A DNA stretch of 64,000 nucleotides. Origin: Lanius collurio. Taxonomy: Eukaryota; Chordata; Aves; Passeriformes; Laniidae. Positions 1 to 13,284 of the stretch are shown in pieces (within the stretch, counting starts at the first letter, position 1; each line of letters begins with the position of its first letter). The position numbers were made by a program, and so were the translations under genes. The notes beneath the pieces are model-generated. The model had not been told where the DNA came from. It was given only the letters and a program-made list of their open reading frames with translations, and ran no database searches. Where the stretch lies: NCBI GenBank assembly GCA_020086605.1, contig JACBWW010000050.1, forward strand, positions 4,191,784-4,255,783, in the 5' to 3' direction.

Positions 1-1034
1 AGCTGTGATTGTGTTTTAAATAGCAGTAATTGATGAAAAGTGCATATTTTCCCCATAACTCCTGGTTGTCTTTTATGTAAAGGCAGAATCATAATTACAG
101 CTTAGAGGCTTGCCATACAGGATTTCTGGACTAGTAATTAGATGTAATTTCCTTCTGTGTTAGTTGAGTGTCTTATGCTTCACATAGATGTTTTTGTCCC
201 TAGAAATAGAAGCCTCTTGTCAGCATGGTAACCTTTTCAAGGGGATTCTAGGCAAACTTTTAAAATTCCAAACAAATTTTCTGTATGAAATTTGTTCTTT
301 AACTCTCTATTTGGCATAGTTTTTAGGTAGTATGTTTGAGGCTTATGGTTTTCTTACATAACAATTTCCTCTGTATAAAATCAGCTGTTAAAAGAAGAAC
401 AGAAGTCTCCCTTTCTCCACAATTAAAGCTGGAGCAGTCCAGCTGTGTAGTGACCCAGTCATTTCTCAAAGCTGTGATGCTTCTTTTAAGTAATGCCATA
501 TTTTCTCTTTCAGATGAAGTAATTCTCTTACTCTCATTTCTCCTCTTGTAAATGTTTAATAATGTCTCAAACTTAAAAGCTGTCCTCCAGACTTAACCTC
601 TGTACCCAGTCTCAGACTTACAGAGAAATTTGTTAATCATCTGAAATTCAGACCAAACCTCTACAATTTTCAGGTTTTTTTTCTATTAATTCTTGTGTAC
701 TTTCTCACTTTGCATCATTGCTCTCATTGAGGATATGATCAAATCCTATTACTTTTCACTGACAACTCTAAGAATATTTCTTAACCTGCTGACTCAAATG
801 CTTGTCTGGGTTTTGGACTCTTCCCTGATTCTGCACTGGACCAAAGAGGAAATGTTACACTGCAACTTTTTGTGAGTGTTCCATCTGCTGAGATCTGGGG
901 GATTTGGTCAAGAATTTGGAAATTTTTTTTTCCTTGTGGTGGTTTTTGGTTTTTTGAGGTTATTTTTGAGGATTTTTTGGTAGGTTTTTTTTTGAGGGTG
1001 TTTGGGTTTTTTTGGTTTTTTGTTTGGTTTTTTT

Positions 1035-1050
1035 GTTGTTGTTGTTGTTG
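1035..1050. repeat. (GTT)n short microsatellite at the end of a T/G-rich tract
   Basis: About five GTT units follow a T-rich, G-punctuated stretch from about 925. Simple-sequence repeat only; no function is inferred. Confidence 0.8.
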
Positions 1051-3769
1051 CTGTTCTGCATTTAATTGAAATTTTCCTGCTCTAGCTTCTGAAGTTGCTC
1101 CTGGTAGGATGTATAGTCTAGTATAAAAGCACTAAAGGTTTTGGCACTAATCTCATTGATAGGCCACTGATTGCAGCATTGGCTGCCTTGCTTATTCATG
1201 GAAGTTGGCTCTTCAAAGAAATGTTTAGTTTTGCTGAATGTTGTGGAATGGTTTTGTAGTGTGAGCCATGTTAGGCAGTGTAACTCATCAGGGAGCTCCC
1301 TTCAGTTGCTGTTGTGTGCTGTTCTGCAGAACTGCAGGAAGGGCCTGGAGGCAGCCTCAGATGTACTGAAGAATTGGTAAAATACTCAGAAGCCAGGAGG
1401 AGGAGGGGAAACCTTATCACAGGAATAAGGACTTCCAGGAAGTTTACATGAGCCTTTGTCCTGGCACCAAGGAAAGCCATCAGTCTTACTGGGGTGTAGG
1501 GGTGGAGAGGGAGAAGGACAGGGATTGTTTCTGCTCCACTTACCTGGGGGGTTTTAAGGCTTAGTCCTAAAATAAGTAATTGGGAAAGTCGTTGGGAATT
1601 CTGGAATACATGTCATCAAAAGTTTGTTAACTTTGGAAATGTGGCTGGGTTTAAGTTAAGCATTATGCATCTCTTTCCTTTCTGGCCCCAGCTTGCCAAA
1701 GGAAAACCATGAGCAGCTCTCACTTTTTAAGTCCTGAGAATATGAAATTACTGACAGCTGCTTCTCAGCAAATTGCTGTGCAGATAGCATTTTGGAAGCA
1801 GTGATGATTCTGTGCAGTTGGTTGCATTCCACTGAGGATGAAGTAGGGCAGTGCCAGCATTAGTTATGGGATAATTGTTATGTGGTGCCTGTAAAAACAG
1901 ATCAAGTTCAGGGAAGAGAAATCAGCTGAATCTTTCCTTGTCAGTACCCTCTATTTTTGGAGAATTCATTGTTACCTGGTACTCCATATAGATCTACATA
2001 TCTGATATTAAAAACTGTTGAAAGATATGTAACTTCTTCCCTTTTTTTTAGACTCTGATCTCTCATTTTTCAGCTTTCCTCTGAAAGTGAGTTGTGTACT
2101 TAACTGCTGCTTTTACTGGGAGTGCACAGTTGCCAAGTTCACTTACTGGATCATTGTCCTACCTTTTAAAAATAAACTTTCATCATATGTTTCAAGCAAA
2201 CACAGTTTTTTAAGGTAACTCTTATGTAAAGGTCACTATTGCTCTCTTGATTATCAGAGTCACTCGACTGAAAACCTCCTTCTTGGGGTTTTTATTTAAA
2301 TGGAAGTGAAACTGTGCTGCCACAGAGCTTAAAATATTAGAGAAACTTCTCAGCTAGATTCAGTACATTGGAACAATTTTAAAGGAAGAGATCTCACTTG
2401 CAAAGGGAAAATTTTATGTTTTACTGACTGTGTTTGTGTGGCTTTTTAGTTTGATTTTTTTTTTTAACCCAAATGCAAACATTATATGTAGAACTTTGTC
2501 TTGAATATTGTAGTACTGCTGAATTGCAGTGAGTTTAACTGGGATTATTGGAAAGCAGAGAATGGAGTGATTAGTATGCATGGAAGATACCTGAAAGAAA
2601 AATTGATTTTCTGTATCTTTTGATTAGCACAGAAAGTACAATGGGTTTTGGAAGCAATGACTGTGAACTTAAAAGCACCAGCATAACAGAATTAGTATAT
2701 CAGATAATTTAAAAATCTTAAGATGGGATTCAAGAACAGGTATGTTCAAAATTAAGCCTGTTATTCTCAGTTGACCTTAATAAGGAAGAATATAAATATG
2801 CATTTATATGTCAAGGCTTTAAATGCTGCCTTGAACTGGTATCAAAGGCATTGATACCCAAAGGCTGTGAGTCATCCAGCTGATTGATGTTGGTATAATA
2901 ACATTTAAAGCAGCAAGAGAGGAATGTGTGGAACAAATATGTATTATTTATGTCATGAATGAACAAAAGTATTTACTTAAATTATTGCTTTTTCAATATG
3001 TGGAATGCATTAGGTTATGGTGCTGTCTAAAGATACCAGTTAATAGACAAGACCAGCCAAAACCCAGTGTTTATGTCAGGGAAAAACTCATCAGAGGACT
3101 GGAGGTGGTTGAGGTGGAAGTGAAGAAGTGTTGAATTCTGTGTCTCCTGCCTGCTCTGTCACTGAGGGCACTGCAGGGCTCTGAGCTTCGAAGGAAGGTT
3201 TGTTCTGGTTTGTTTGGGTTTGGGGTTTTTTCCTGCAAGAGCTTGGAAGTGTTGAGCTGAGGTCTGGCTGGCACTGGCTCAGAAACCAGGCTTCCCTGGG
3301 TGAAAAGGAGCATTTGTGTGCCAGTGTTTGTGTCCCTTGGTGCCAGGGGGCTTCCACAGAGACTGGCACCAACAGAGGAAACCGGGGCAGTTTTATCCTG
3401 CTGAAAATGCCTGAGAGTTGCTCTGTGTTCCGAGCAAGTGTGTCACAGTCTGGCCTGTCCCAGGTATCTCCTGTTGCATCAGCACTCTGTTAACTTCAAA
3501 TCAAAGAGATTTGGGATCTAAAGGTGTAGTGCTGTGTATGTTGTGCTTAACCTGATTCTGTATGGTACAGAAATCTATGTTAAAAATTTAAATTCCCTTG
3601 ATCTTCAGTGGGAAAGCATCTCCTTAAAAACTCATTGATCAGTCAGGGGAAAAAAGTTCTTTATCTCAAGCTGTGTAACTACAGCAGAGCACCACACTGA
3701 GGCCAAGCTTTTTATGTCAAAATTTGGAAGTACTGTAAAATATTGTGTGTATTCAGTTCTTCTGTATTT

Positions 3770-3850
3770 GATAGAATCATAGAATATCTCAGGTTGGAAA
3801 GAGCCCCTGAGGATCATCGAGTGCAGCTCCCTGCTCCTGGCAGGACTCAG
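3770..3850 (-). repeat. CR1 LINE 3'-end fragment, minus orientation
   Basis: On the + strand the segment starts with the octamer-like pair atagaatcatagaat. This is followed by a GGTTGGAAAGAGCCC-type block and a ggatcatcgagt block, the reverse complement of a CR1 3' tail. The orientation is minus because the terminal octamers lie at the left edge. It is a 5'-truncated remnant of about 80 bp, typical of bird genomes. Confidence 0.8.
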
Positions 3851-5539
3851 GAAGGACACCTGCAGAATATTTAATTAAAGAAAATCCTGGAGAAGACCTG
3901 GCGACAACCGACATATTTTCCTTTTCTAAACAATAAAGAAGTTGCAAGAGTTTCAATTCTCTTTTTTTTCTCACTACTGCTGAGATTGTGTCAGCAGTTG
4001 GAGCCCTGTCCTTAAAGGAAGATTGTTGTATAACTAAACAAAAGACCATTTAAATACAGGTACTGTCACTGTCATTTTCAGGTTCTTACAATTTGATGAT
4101 GTACCATTAAGAATGGGACAATTTTCCATATTTTCTCCTTTTAACTTTAAACAGTGGTTTCAAAACATCTGCCATTTGTGAGCGTGGCAACATGCAGAGA
4201 TTTTTTTAATCACATGGAACCATTTTTTATTTGTGAGGGTAACATGATTTGTCAGCAGATATTTTTCTGTACAAAAAAGAAAAAAAGGAAAGAAAATTAA
4301 GAAAAATGAAAGGAAACAGAAACCTGAGCTCCATGGTTAATTCTTTCCTGGCTAATACAATCTCAGACAAACAGACCAATGGAAAGTGGTTCTTATGCAA
4401 GATATTTGTGGGGATTTTTTGTGGGTTTTCTTGTCATTCTTCCATTTCTCATTTCCAAAGAGCTGTCGTGATTTAACGTCCCAGTTTTCATCAGATCTCT
4501 GTAGTTTCACTGTAAATGTAATTATTTGGAGGTGTGGATCTTCTTGTGCTCTTCTGTCAAAGGAGCTATCATACTGAACAAAGTGGAACAGGGTATTTCA
4601 TTTTTTAATTGACATTTTGGGCAGGAACCTGAATACATACACAGTGTTAACTTACACAAAGTAGTTCAGCATCACTTAAAAATCAAAGTAACACATGTTG
4701 AAAGATTTTTATGTATGAGAATGTACAGCTCTTCATGCACCATTTTCAGTAGTTTTGTGAATACCAGTCATGCTCTATCTTGATGAGGATTATTTTTCCT
4801 AACTCGTGGCGAATACATGAATAAAAGCTGCAGTATTTGTTACTCTTTGCTAATTCTTTGCTACTGCCCTATCACAGTTATGAAAGTGTTTATTTTTTAT
4901 CATTCTTTGTGAGGGCAGAGGAGCAGAGAAGAGAGAACAGTAGAGTTTAGACCCATTGGCAAACCCTTTCAGAGTGTAGCCTCTGTGAGATGCTCAGGTA
5001 AGTATGGAATACAGCAACCATCCTCGACACTGAACATGGCAGTGAAGTCAGTCCCAGGAAGCTGAACTGAGAGTAGGATGCTGTGCTGGGTGTTGGCTGC
5101 AAAGAGGAGTACCAACTATGAGCTGGGTTATGGCAGAGCTTCCTGCCTTCTGTTCCAGTTTTGTTCAGGATTAATTGTTTTTCGAGGTGTTGGAAATGTC
5201 AGTGAACTGTGGTTGAAGCTGCTCAGTTCATGTAATAGTTGAGTAACACAGCTTTGGTGCTGTGGAAAAGCAAAGCAATGGATATGATTCAATGCTAGTG
5301 TTTATATTCCTTCATTTTGTAGGTTTTTCATAACATTTCTTCATTATTTTATTTTCCTGGGCGAGCATTGTTCAAAGTTTGAGTGTTCTGCCATTTGCTT
5401 TTTGTGTGATCTCCTCCTCAAGCTTACCCTGAACTCAAGTGTGTTTCCACAGATCATACTTCCATAAAAATAAATAAAGCTTTTACAAGTATAGCATTAA
5501 AACTCTGTATTTTTAAGAGGATTTTTTTCTACTTTTTAG

Positions 5540-5629
5540 GTAAGCTTCTGGGTTGTTAGAGAGATTCTGCATGCACAGACTTTAAAAATACGAGCTGAGG
5601 TTTTGAGCCACTACATTAAAACTGCAAAG
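5540..5629 (+). CDS. RALGPS2: RALGPS2 internal exon a: RasGEF domain segment
   Basis: Thirty codons in phase 0/0, starting [10 protein letters not shown] and ending HYIKTAK. The exon is bounded by a T-rich tract plus TAG on the left and GTAAGA on the right. It encodes the CDC25-domain helices that precede the [13 protein letters not shown] helix; WVVREIL and the following helix are the family pattern for positioning the catalytic core. The sequence appears identical to mammalian RALGPS2 as I recall it. It joins in frame to the exon at 8755. Confidence 0.95.
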
Positions 5630-8600
5630 GTAAGAATTTGTATTGTGAAGGGGGTTTGGGATTAACTGTGATCAAAGGTTTTATATCTAATTTGGTCAGT
5701 TCAGAATTACACATGGGGACATATTTGTCTGATACCTGCCTTAGCTGTGGTTGTATCTGCTGACATCAGTAACAGTTTGGGGTTTGTGTGTCACAAAGTG
5801 TACAGTCAGTATAAACAGCATCAGGCAGAGCAGAAATGGTTGGTTTGCTTTTGGAAGGAAAGGATCTTTTACTCCAATAGTACCAACTTAATAAGTATGG
5901 TTTGAAAAATAGATTTGAATTCAGAAAACGGTTTGGAGCTCTCAATCTTTCCTAAAGCCTTTTGGACTGACACTCATAAGCAAAGGGGCAGCAAATTGGG
6001 AGTGACATTTCTAACAGAGTGAAACTTCTTCACAGCAGTGAGAGGAAGGGGATGTTTTTCAAGTTTTTGCTGTCAGATGGTGGCTGCCTTTTGCTACAGC
6101 TGACTTCTGTGACCACTCTGGGTTACCTGCAAAAAAGATGTAAAATATTTGTTAATTAATTAATTATTTTTGTATTCAAATGCATTCATTGTCTTGACAA
6201 GCCCTTTCTTAATGAAGCAATATTTTACTCCTATGGGATTTGGCTCTCAACTTTGGGCAAAACAGAGCTAATTTTGTACACAGGCTTTGCTCTAATCATG
6301 CTGTGGTCATAAACTGTTAGTGATCTCTGTTAAGCATCCTGTGATGTCTGGTGAGTTAATGTATCTTCATCTCATGTATTTTTAAAACTCAATTCTTGTG
6401 GTTTTGTTTAAAATAAAACATAAAAAAATTGTCTTCATGATCCGTGTCCCTCCATAGGAGGGAGAGGTTGAACTCTGTGTGGCCATAGAGCAGAGCAGAT
6501 GTGGACAGCCAGGTGGGCTCAGGTTTGGTTCGTACTGGGACGGGACTGGCCAGTGCTGGGTGTTGTGGGCTCACTCTGGGCACAGCACCCTGACCATGCC
6601 TGACCTCAGCAGTGCACTGCAGGCTGCAGTGTCTCCTGGAATGCTGCTGGCTTGGAGGCCAGTGTGTGCTGTAACAATCAGATCATTGAGCTTTGCTTAC
6701 CTGTCAGTTGTAAAAATCAGTTAGAAAAAGCAAGAAACTCCGTGTGGGGGTGTTTTTTTAATCAGTTAATTTCTTTCTGTGCTTGTTACCTTGGCTTTGC
6801 TTACATGTGGCTGCTGACATGCAATGACTGCAGTGGGGGCTGTTGGAAGGAGTTCCTGTTGACACCAAAGCAGCTTGGTGCCAGGGGTCACACTAGTTCC
6901 CTTTTCTTCAGAGAAGCTGTAAATCCCCTCCACAGTGAATTCCTTGTGCTGGCAACCTGTTGTATAGCTCCAAGTCCTTGAATGGTATCTCATCTATACT
7001 GCCTGAAGCAACTAGACCTAACAGATGCATTCCCCTGAAGTTCCCAGCCTGTCCTGGTTGGTGATGACTTCTGCTTCAATGCTGGCAGCAGCTGGGAAAG
7101 CCCTTCTTATCACTTCTTATCAGCTACGCTGTCTTTTGGGACAGTGAACTTCATTACCTCATTTGGGATGTGTGTGTGGGGAAAAGGGTTATTGTGTAAG
7201 TGGAGGGACAAACTTCAGCAGGACTGCTTGGAAGGATGATAGGACTGTGGTATATGACAAATATCCACCCCCTTCCCCCTTGCCCCACAAAATACTGATT
7301 GCCCTTTACACTTGATTACTGAAGAATCCTCCCAAAAGAGGATGAGGAGAGGGAAGGACTTCATCAGAAGGTGTGGGCAAACTCCCACTGTCAGCATGAC
7401 GTGCTGGAATCATGGGAGTCTGAGCACCCAGACTGGAAATGTGACTGGGGTGCCATTAAATAAAAGTGACATTTCTAACTAACACCTGGGAAGACTTTGT
7501 TCCATGAAAGGCTCTAAGTTTCCTGGCAGTGTGTTAAGTGGAGAGAATCATTTGCCCTGTTCCAAAGCTGTTAGCCAGAAAACCATCCTTGTGGTAGCAC
7601 TTTCATCCTTCCACACAGAAGGTCTCCTCTGCTGTTCAGCATTTAGTCAGTGTTACTTTGGTCCAGTTTTTTGTCCTTTTGCCTCATGAAAGGCTTCCTA
7701 AGCAAGAAGTAAGCTGAGTTTCAAGTAGGAGAAAGGATTTCCACCATTTTTTGAATAGGAAGGGATCCTTATTTTTTCTTGCTGGAATGCTGACCTGCCT
7801 TGGTGACTATTCCAAATGGATTGAACAGGATTTACAATACTGTGATTATCGTTTCTCTTTAGCAAAGTTTCACTGTTGGGGTAAAACCTCAGTTTGAGTG
7901 CTCTGCAGCAAAAATGAGTGTAGTTTGGATCTCTGGGTGCTCACAGCTATCAGAGCAATTGAAGTTGCAGAAGATACTCAGGAAGAGCATTTTCTTTCAG
8001 ACTGTTTTTAAGCTTTCATGACAGTTGTACCAGTAGTTACTTGGCCAAGGCAGTGGATAGTTTTGGAGAGAGAGGGAAAGGAAAAAGAAAAGGGAGGGAA
8101 ATTCCAAATGTGTGAGAAAATACACATAAACACAATGTTTTGTAGAGAGTTTTTGAGAAAATTCTTTTACCCTAATGTTTTCTCTGTTCAATTTTGATTG
8201 GGTTGTTCCTTTCCACTAGTTAGTTGTCATACCCCAAAAATGGCCTTTCAGTGATAGGAATACTCCAGGTATGTGGCTATTGAAATTTACCTCCTTGATT
8301 TCACCCTGCTCAGATATTTTTTTGGGTGCTTTGATGTAGCCTTGGTAGTTGCATAAACCTTAAGTACTGACATGATGACATCATTCTCCATTGAGTTGTC
8401 CTTTCTGGCATGTTGTTTTAGAATACTCTTGAATGCTATGAAAGGAATTTGTTGGGTTTGAATGTCAGAAAATTTCTGGCACTTCTACTATATTCCCCGA
8501 GATGTGTGTCTGTATAGATATTTTTAAGGGTTCTCACTGGGCTAGGAAACAGCTAGTTAGTGTAATCCAAAACCATGGAGCTGCAGTAATGAAAAATCAG

Positions 8601-8754
8601 GAGGCACTGTAGAAGTGGTCTGGGTGCACAGCAGTGCTCTGTAACACCTCATTTTAGAGCGTGCAGGATTTCTTTATATTGTTATTTATTCTGGGTTCAC
8701 TCTTGGCAGCACTTGGGATGCTGCTCATGGTTCCTGTTTCTTTTTCCCCCTCAG
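5630..8754 (+). other. RALGPS2 intron a
   Basis: A 3.1-kb intron with donor gtaaga and acceptor pyrimidine tract cttttttccccctcag-like before 8755. It contains a TTAA-type short repeat near 6152-6166 and otherwise unique AT-rich sequence. No additional exon or RNA gene was recognised. Confidence 0.8.
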
Positions 8755-8847
8755 AAGCTGTACGAGCTGAACAACCTCCATGCTCTCATGGCAGTGGTGT
8801 CCGGCCTCCAGAGCGCTCCCATCTTCAGGCTGACCAAGACGTGGGCG
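8755..8847 (+). CDS. RALGPS2: RALGPS2 internal exon b: RasGEF catalytic core
   Basis: Thirty-one codons in phase 0/0, from [12 protein letters not shown] to RLTKTWA, with acceptor CAG and donor GTGAGT. The motif [12 protein letters not shown] followed by PIFRL-x-K-TW is the most conserved block of CDC25/RasGEF domains. It includes the Asn-containing loop that contacts the switch region of the GTPase. The exon is noticeably more GC-rich than its flanking introns. It is unambiguously coding because both boundaries keep the frame with neighbours at 5629 and 13158. Confidence 0.97.
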
Positions 8848-11800
8848 GTGAGTGAGCAGCACACAGTGGGGAGGGGTGCATTAGTCCCTCAGTAAGCACA
8901 ACCTTCTGGAGCTGGTTTTCAAGGATGCAGCAGTTATTACAGGTAGCTTGAATTTTATTCTGCTGCGTACATAATGCTTCTGGTTCCTCTGAAGTCTACG
9001 GTTTCCTCTTGAATTTCTTTTTTCCGTTCCGGTGTAGAAATATTTTCCTCTGAAAAACAGTTCCCTGCTGGTTCTGTTAAGTGCACCTTCTCATTTGGCC
9101 AGAAGCTATTTTGTATGTAGTTACTGGAAAATTCTGAATGCCAAAGTGGGTAATACTTTAATCATTTAGGAGTTTATACTGTTGGAATTTTTCTTTTGCT
9201 GTGGAGAGCAGATGTTCAGAAACTCTTGATTCAGTTTCTATAAAGAGATTTGTTGTTTCTCTGACTGATAACTAACTCCAGCACTTTTCATTAGTATTTC
9301 ATAGTTACAGCTCCATTAGGCAGTATATTTGTAATTCTGCCTTTGTACAGTTGTGGAAGTACAGTATTCTCTGGAATCATTTGTTATCTGTTTTTTGACT
9401 GGCATTAATATTGTTTTATCATTGTATCCTCAATGAGGAGAATATAAGGAATTACTTTTGCTCATTGATACCCCAGAGCTTAGAAAACAGTCCTTATTTA
9501 GGGATATGTTGTGTAGTTTTCCAGCTGTTTCAGATGCATGACACATTCAGTGTGACAGAAATAATCAGGTGGCTGAAATGCTCCTGTGGAAGGGATACAT
9601 ATAAATAGATCACTAAAAAAAGCTGAAAACTTTCACTGAACACACATCAGTGCATCCTTGGATGTTGCAGGAAGTGTTTATTTGTCTGATAACTGCATGA
9701 AAATGTTGTTCAGTTGATAAATATTACCAATACAGAATATAATTCACTCCTGCCAAGATACTCATCTAGAATTCTGGTCACATTTTGCAATTGCACAATT
9801 AATTTAAACACTGCTTCCAAATACTAAAAATCTCTCTGAGGAAATCTTAGTGTAATTAACACTTCAAAATGATCTCGAGGAGAGCTTCTGGTTTTCAGGT
9901 TTTATGTCGAGGAATTGATGCCTCAACAGTTTTATATAACTCTGAGGTTGAATTGATTTTTAAATCTCTTTGTACACGACTCAAATCAAATGTAACTTTC
10001 ACCAAATGTTAATAATAACCACATTAGTTACTACCATGGTGATGCCATTCAGAACTGGGAGTCCCCAGTTGCTTTGGATGCTTGGTTATGCACTAGTTTG
10101 CACTTACAAGGTTTATTTATGTGCTCTTGACACGTTTATCAGTCTTTAAAGTTCACCCCTCTTCCAACCTCTGAAATTCCACGTGAAGGCTCCCACATTT
10201 CTGCAGGTCCTTGATTCCTCAGACAGTCCCAAGTGAGTCTGTGCTTTTCATCATCTTACATAAGCCTCTGTAAATTCAAGTTGCAGAATAGCTCCCAGCA
10301 GTGTGCACTGCAAACTGATTTAGTTGTCCTTCTCTTGGAAGTTCAGCTTATAAATTCTTGAAGTAATTCTAAGCCTTCAGCTTTGTGTATATTAAAAGCA
10401 AGAAAAGGCACACCAAGCCTTTATTTGGGTCACCAAGGCATTTGGGAAAGTGCTCCAAAACCTTCAACAAGGAAGGATTTCTTCTCCATTTCTGAGATGG
10501 TTTGTAGCAACCCTCAATCAACTCGACTTACAAAGTCAGGAAAATAGCTGCAAGTATATTCATTCCCTAAAAACAAAAAGCCACCTTATATGGTTGGAAT
10601 CTAGAGTTGAAAGGAGCCATTAAATACTTGCTTGGTAATCTAATGTTCCTAAAAAAGATGAAATTCATGTCGTCTGACGGTATGTCTGAATTTGTCTGAA
10701 ATTTGTCTTGCTCATTGCTTGCACACACTCTGAACTCTGGAGAATAATAACTGCTGCTTTAATGTGTGATTTGCCCCATTCAAAACTTGAAAAGAATTTC
10801 ATGAGGCTTTCCAAGAAGGTTCACAGAATAGAATATTCAACTTCTCCCCATTTAATGTAAAGGAATTCTAGTGAGGATTTGGGCAGTGTAAGCAAATGAT
10901 TATTAAATATCTGAAGTGAGGTGAGCCAGCATCCTGAGACCTCATCTCTTCTTGCTGGCATTTCAAAAAGGTTGTATTCAGGGCTATAGCTAGAAAGCCA
11001 AGAGCAATTTAGAAGGCTCCAGATCCTTCCCTGCTGCTATAAAGTGTCAGCCTTAGTTTTTATTGTCTCTGCATTTGTACAGCTCTTCACTGTTCTTTTC
11101 ATCTGTGAAACAGAAGCAGCAGCATTATTTAAAAAAGAAGCAGCTTCAAAATGAAGGACTAAGAAATGGGTCCTTACATGGCCCTCACAGAAACTCTTCT
11201 AATGTGCTTGGCTTCTCTGTACTTTTCTCCCTTCATGCAGGAAGTGGAGGCATGACAGGAATTGGCCCATGAGCACCAGGGGAAGTCATGCAGGGATCAG
11301 CTTGTTACAAGATGATCCAAAGAGCCTGAAAAGATACATCAGACTTGAATAAGAGTGAGCAAATCATCATGTTTGGAGGAAAATACCATTCATTTCATTC
11401 AAGTTTGAAGTCAGGCCATTATTATATCTGTTAGTCTTGTCTTACCTTTCAGTCTGCAAAGCTACAAAAACCTTCCAGACATGAAATGGCAGCAGAATAT
11501 TTTAGAATATTATTGAAAGCAAGCTAGTCCAGGGTGATAAAACTGGAACCAGCTTTGAGGAGATGAACTTCAGAAGATAAATGTCATGTTTGGGTGGTTG
11601 GAAGGGAGTCCTGCCAGTCTGCTGCTTCCTTCTCCTGGAAGAGTTTGCAGTTCTAATGCATTGGAGATGCTGTTCATTGGGGTGTTGGAACCAAACCTAA
11701 ATGGAAGATGCCAGTTAATTGCTGGAATGTCAGTGATCTGTGTATCTTGGGAAACAACTCCCTTTCTACAAGTGGCTTTCTCCTGAAAGCCAGTGTTCAG

Positions 11801-13157
11801 TTTGTCTGTCCTCATGAAGAGTTGGATATAGGAAATGTAAGTAAAAATAATGTTTCAAAGGTGAATTTACAGAAGGGAGACTTCACTTCTGTCAGGCTCA
11901 CCTAGGTTGATCTTTAACTGAAGTGAAAAGGGAACATGCATAGAAATTTAGTGATCTGACCCTTGTAATTGCATTGTAGTGGAAAATGGTGACTGGGACT
12001 TGGAACACTGAGTCTCCTGCCAAAATGTTTGGTGGGAATCTTACACCCTTGGTTAAATTCTGACTCTTGAAATGAAGGCTTTGAGGCAGTTTTGCAGCAG
12101 CAATTCAGCAAGATGTTTTGAAAATAATTTACTTCCCAATCTTACCAAGAGAGCCTGGTTGCTGTTACTTCTGTCAGTTGAAGGGACTGGAGGCAGGGGC
12201 AATGCAGAACGAAGGAGAACCATGACTTATAAGTTTTCTGTTCAAAGTGAATGTTTCTGTAATTTTAAGAGCCAGTAAAATTGCCAGTTGGCAGAAGAAT
12301 ACAAGTCCATGAGCCTTCTGTAAAAAAAAAAAGGTAAAATCCTTACTCTTTTCCAGACCTTCGAGTACGTGGGTATGTGTATATCTGCATTCATTATTTT
12401 TGTAATTGTAGTTTAGGTAAAGCTATGTATGAGATCTTAATGGCATTGGTTTGTTTGGAACGTTGTTATTTGAGATGGATTCCAATTCAGGAGTAAGAGG
12501 GTACTTTGGAAATTGGTTTTTTTGTGAATCTGGATTAGTATAAAATTTCTCAGGGTATCTGACAGAGAAATGCTAACATATGCCATGGTGTGTGGAGCAG
12601 AAAGGGCCCTGATTCTGTGTAGGCACTGCTCAGCAATAACAAAAACATGGTAACAGCACTGTTTTCAGCACAACTCACACCAGCTACTGTGAAGAGAATT
12701 GACTCCATCCCAAGCCAAGACACTTATGGCTAATCAGAGTGAGAAGGTTACTGGCATGAGTACTGCTGGTGTGGACAGCACATGAAGTTGGGTTAGCTAG
12801 AGTAGTCTTTTGATAACTTACACTGTTTCAGAAGGATCCTCCAGGACACCAGCGTTTTTACCTCTTTAATTTTTAGAATTTTTTTTAAGTTTAATGGCCA
12901 TAATTGCTGCTTTTCTTTGTAGACTTTCCAAGTGCTCCTCCTTTAAGGTGTGAATGATGTAATTTTGAAGCAGTTGAGTTAACAGAGAAAAAAACCCACC
13001 AAACCAAACAAAAAACCATCCAAACCAGAAAAAAAACACACACCAATAACAGCAACAACAATGGGGAAGTGGAAGTCTGTGCTTGTAAGGGGAAAAGAGA
13101 AATCATAATGATCAAACTTAAGCTCATCTGGTTTTGCCCTCTGTTTTCTTTCCCTAG
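8848..13157 (+). other. RALGPS2 intron b
   Basis: A 4.3-kb intron with donor GTGAGT and acceptor TTTCCCTAG. Near 12991-13060 there is a CA/A-rich low-complexity tract (AAACC and CAACAA units). No exon, tRNA-like or other RNA gene was recognised. Confidence 0.8.
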
Positions 13158-13284
13158 TTACTGAGTCGGAAGGATAAAGCCACCTTTGACAAGCTGGAAT
13201 ATGTAATGAGTAAAGAAGACAATTACAAAAGGCTTAGAGATTATATCAGCAGCTTGAAGATGACTCCTTGTATTCCCTATTTAG
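13158..13284 (+). CDS. RALGPS2: RALGPS2 internal exon c: RasGEF domain, first half of the RasGEF signature
   Basis: 127 nt in phase 0/1, [20 protein letters not shown] onward to MTPCIPYL plus one G of the next Gly codon. The donor is [20 protein letters not shown] is the CDC25 helical region. TPCIPYL begins the RasGEF signature (a P-C-x-P-[FY] core), which is completed by GIYLSDL in the exon at 36757. The donor opens the 23.5-kb intron that hosts ANGPTL1. Confidence 0.97.

Larger units (their letters stand above)
1..5539. other. RALGPS2 intron, 5' part
   Basis: No coding exon was found. The codons that should precede the first visible exon (the N-terminal RasGEF region) do not appear, so this is intron continuing from outside the window. 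It contains a T/G-rich low-complexity tract near 925-1050 ending in a short GTT run, a CR1 3' fragment at 3770-3850, and an A-rich purine tract near 4271-4320. Open frames here are short and show no recognisable protein. Confidence 0.7.
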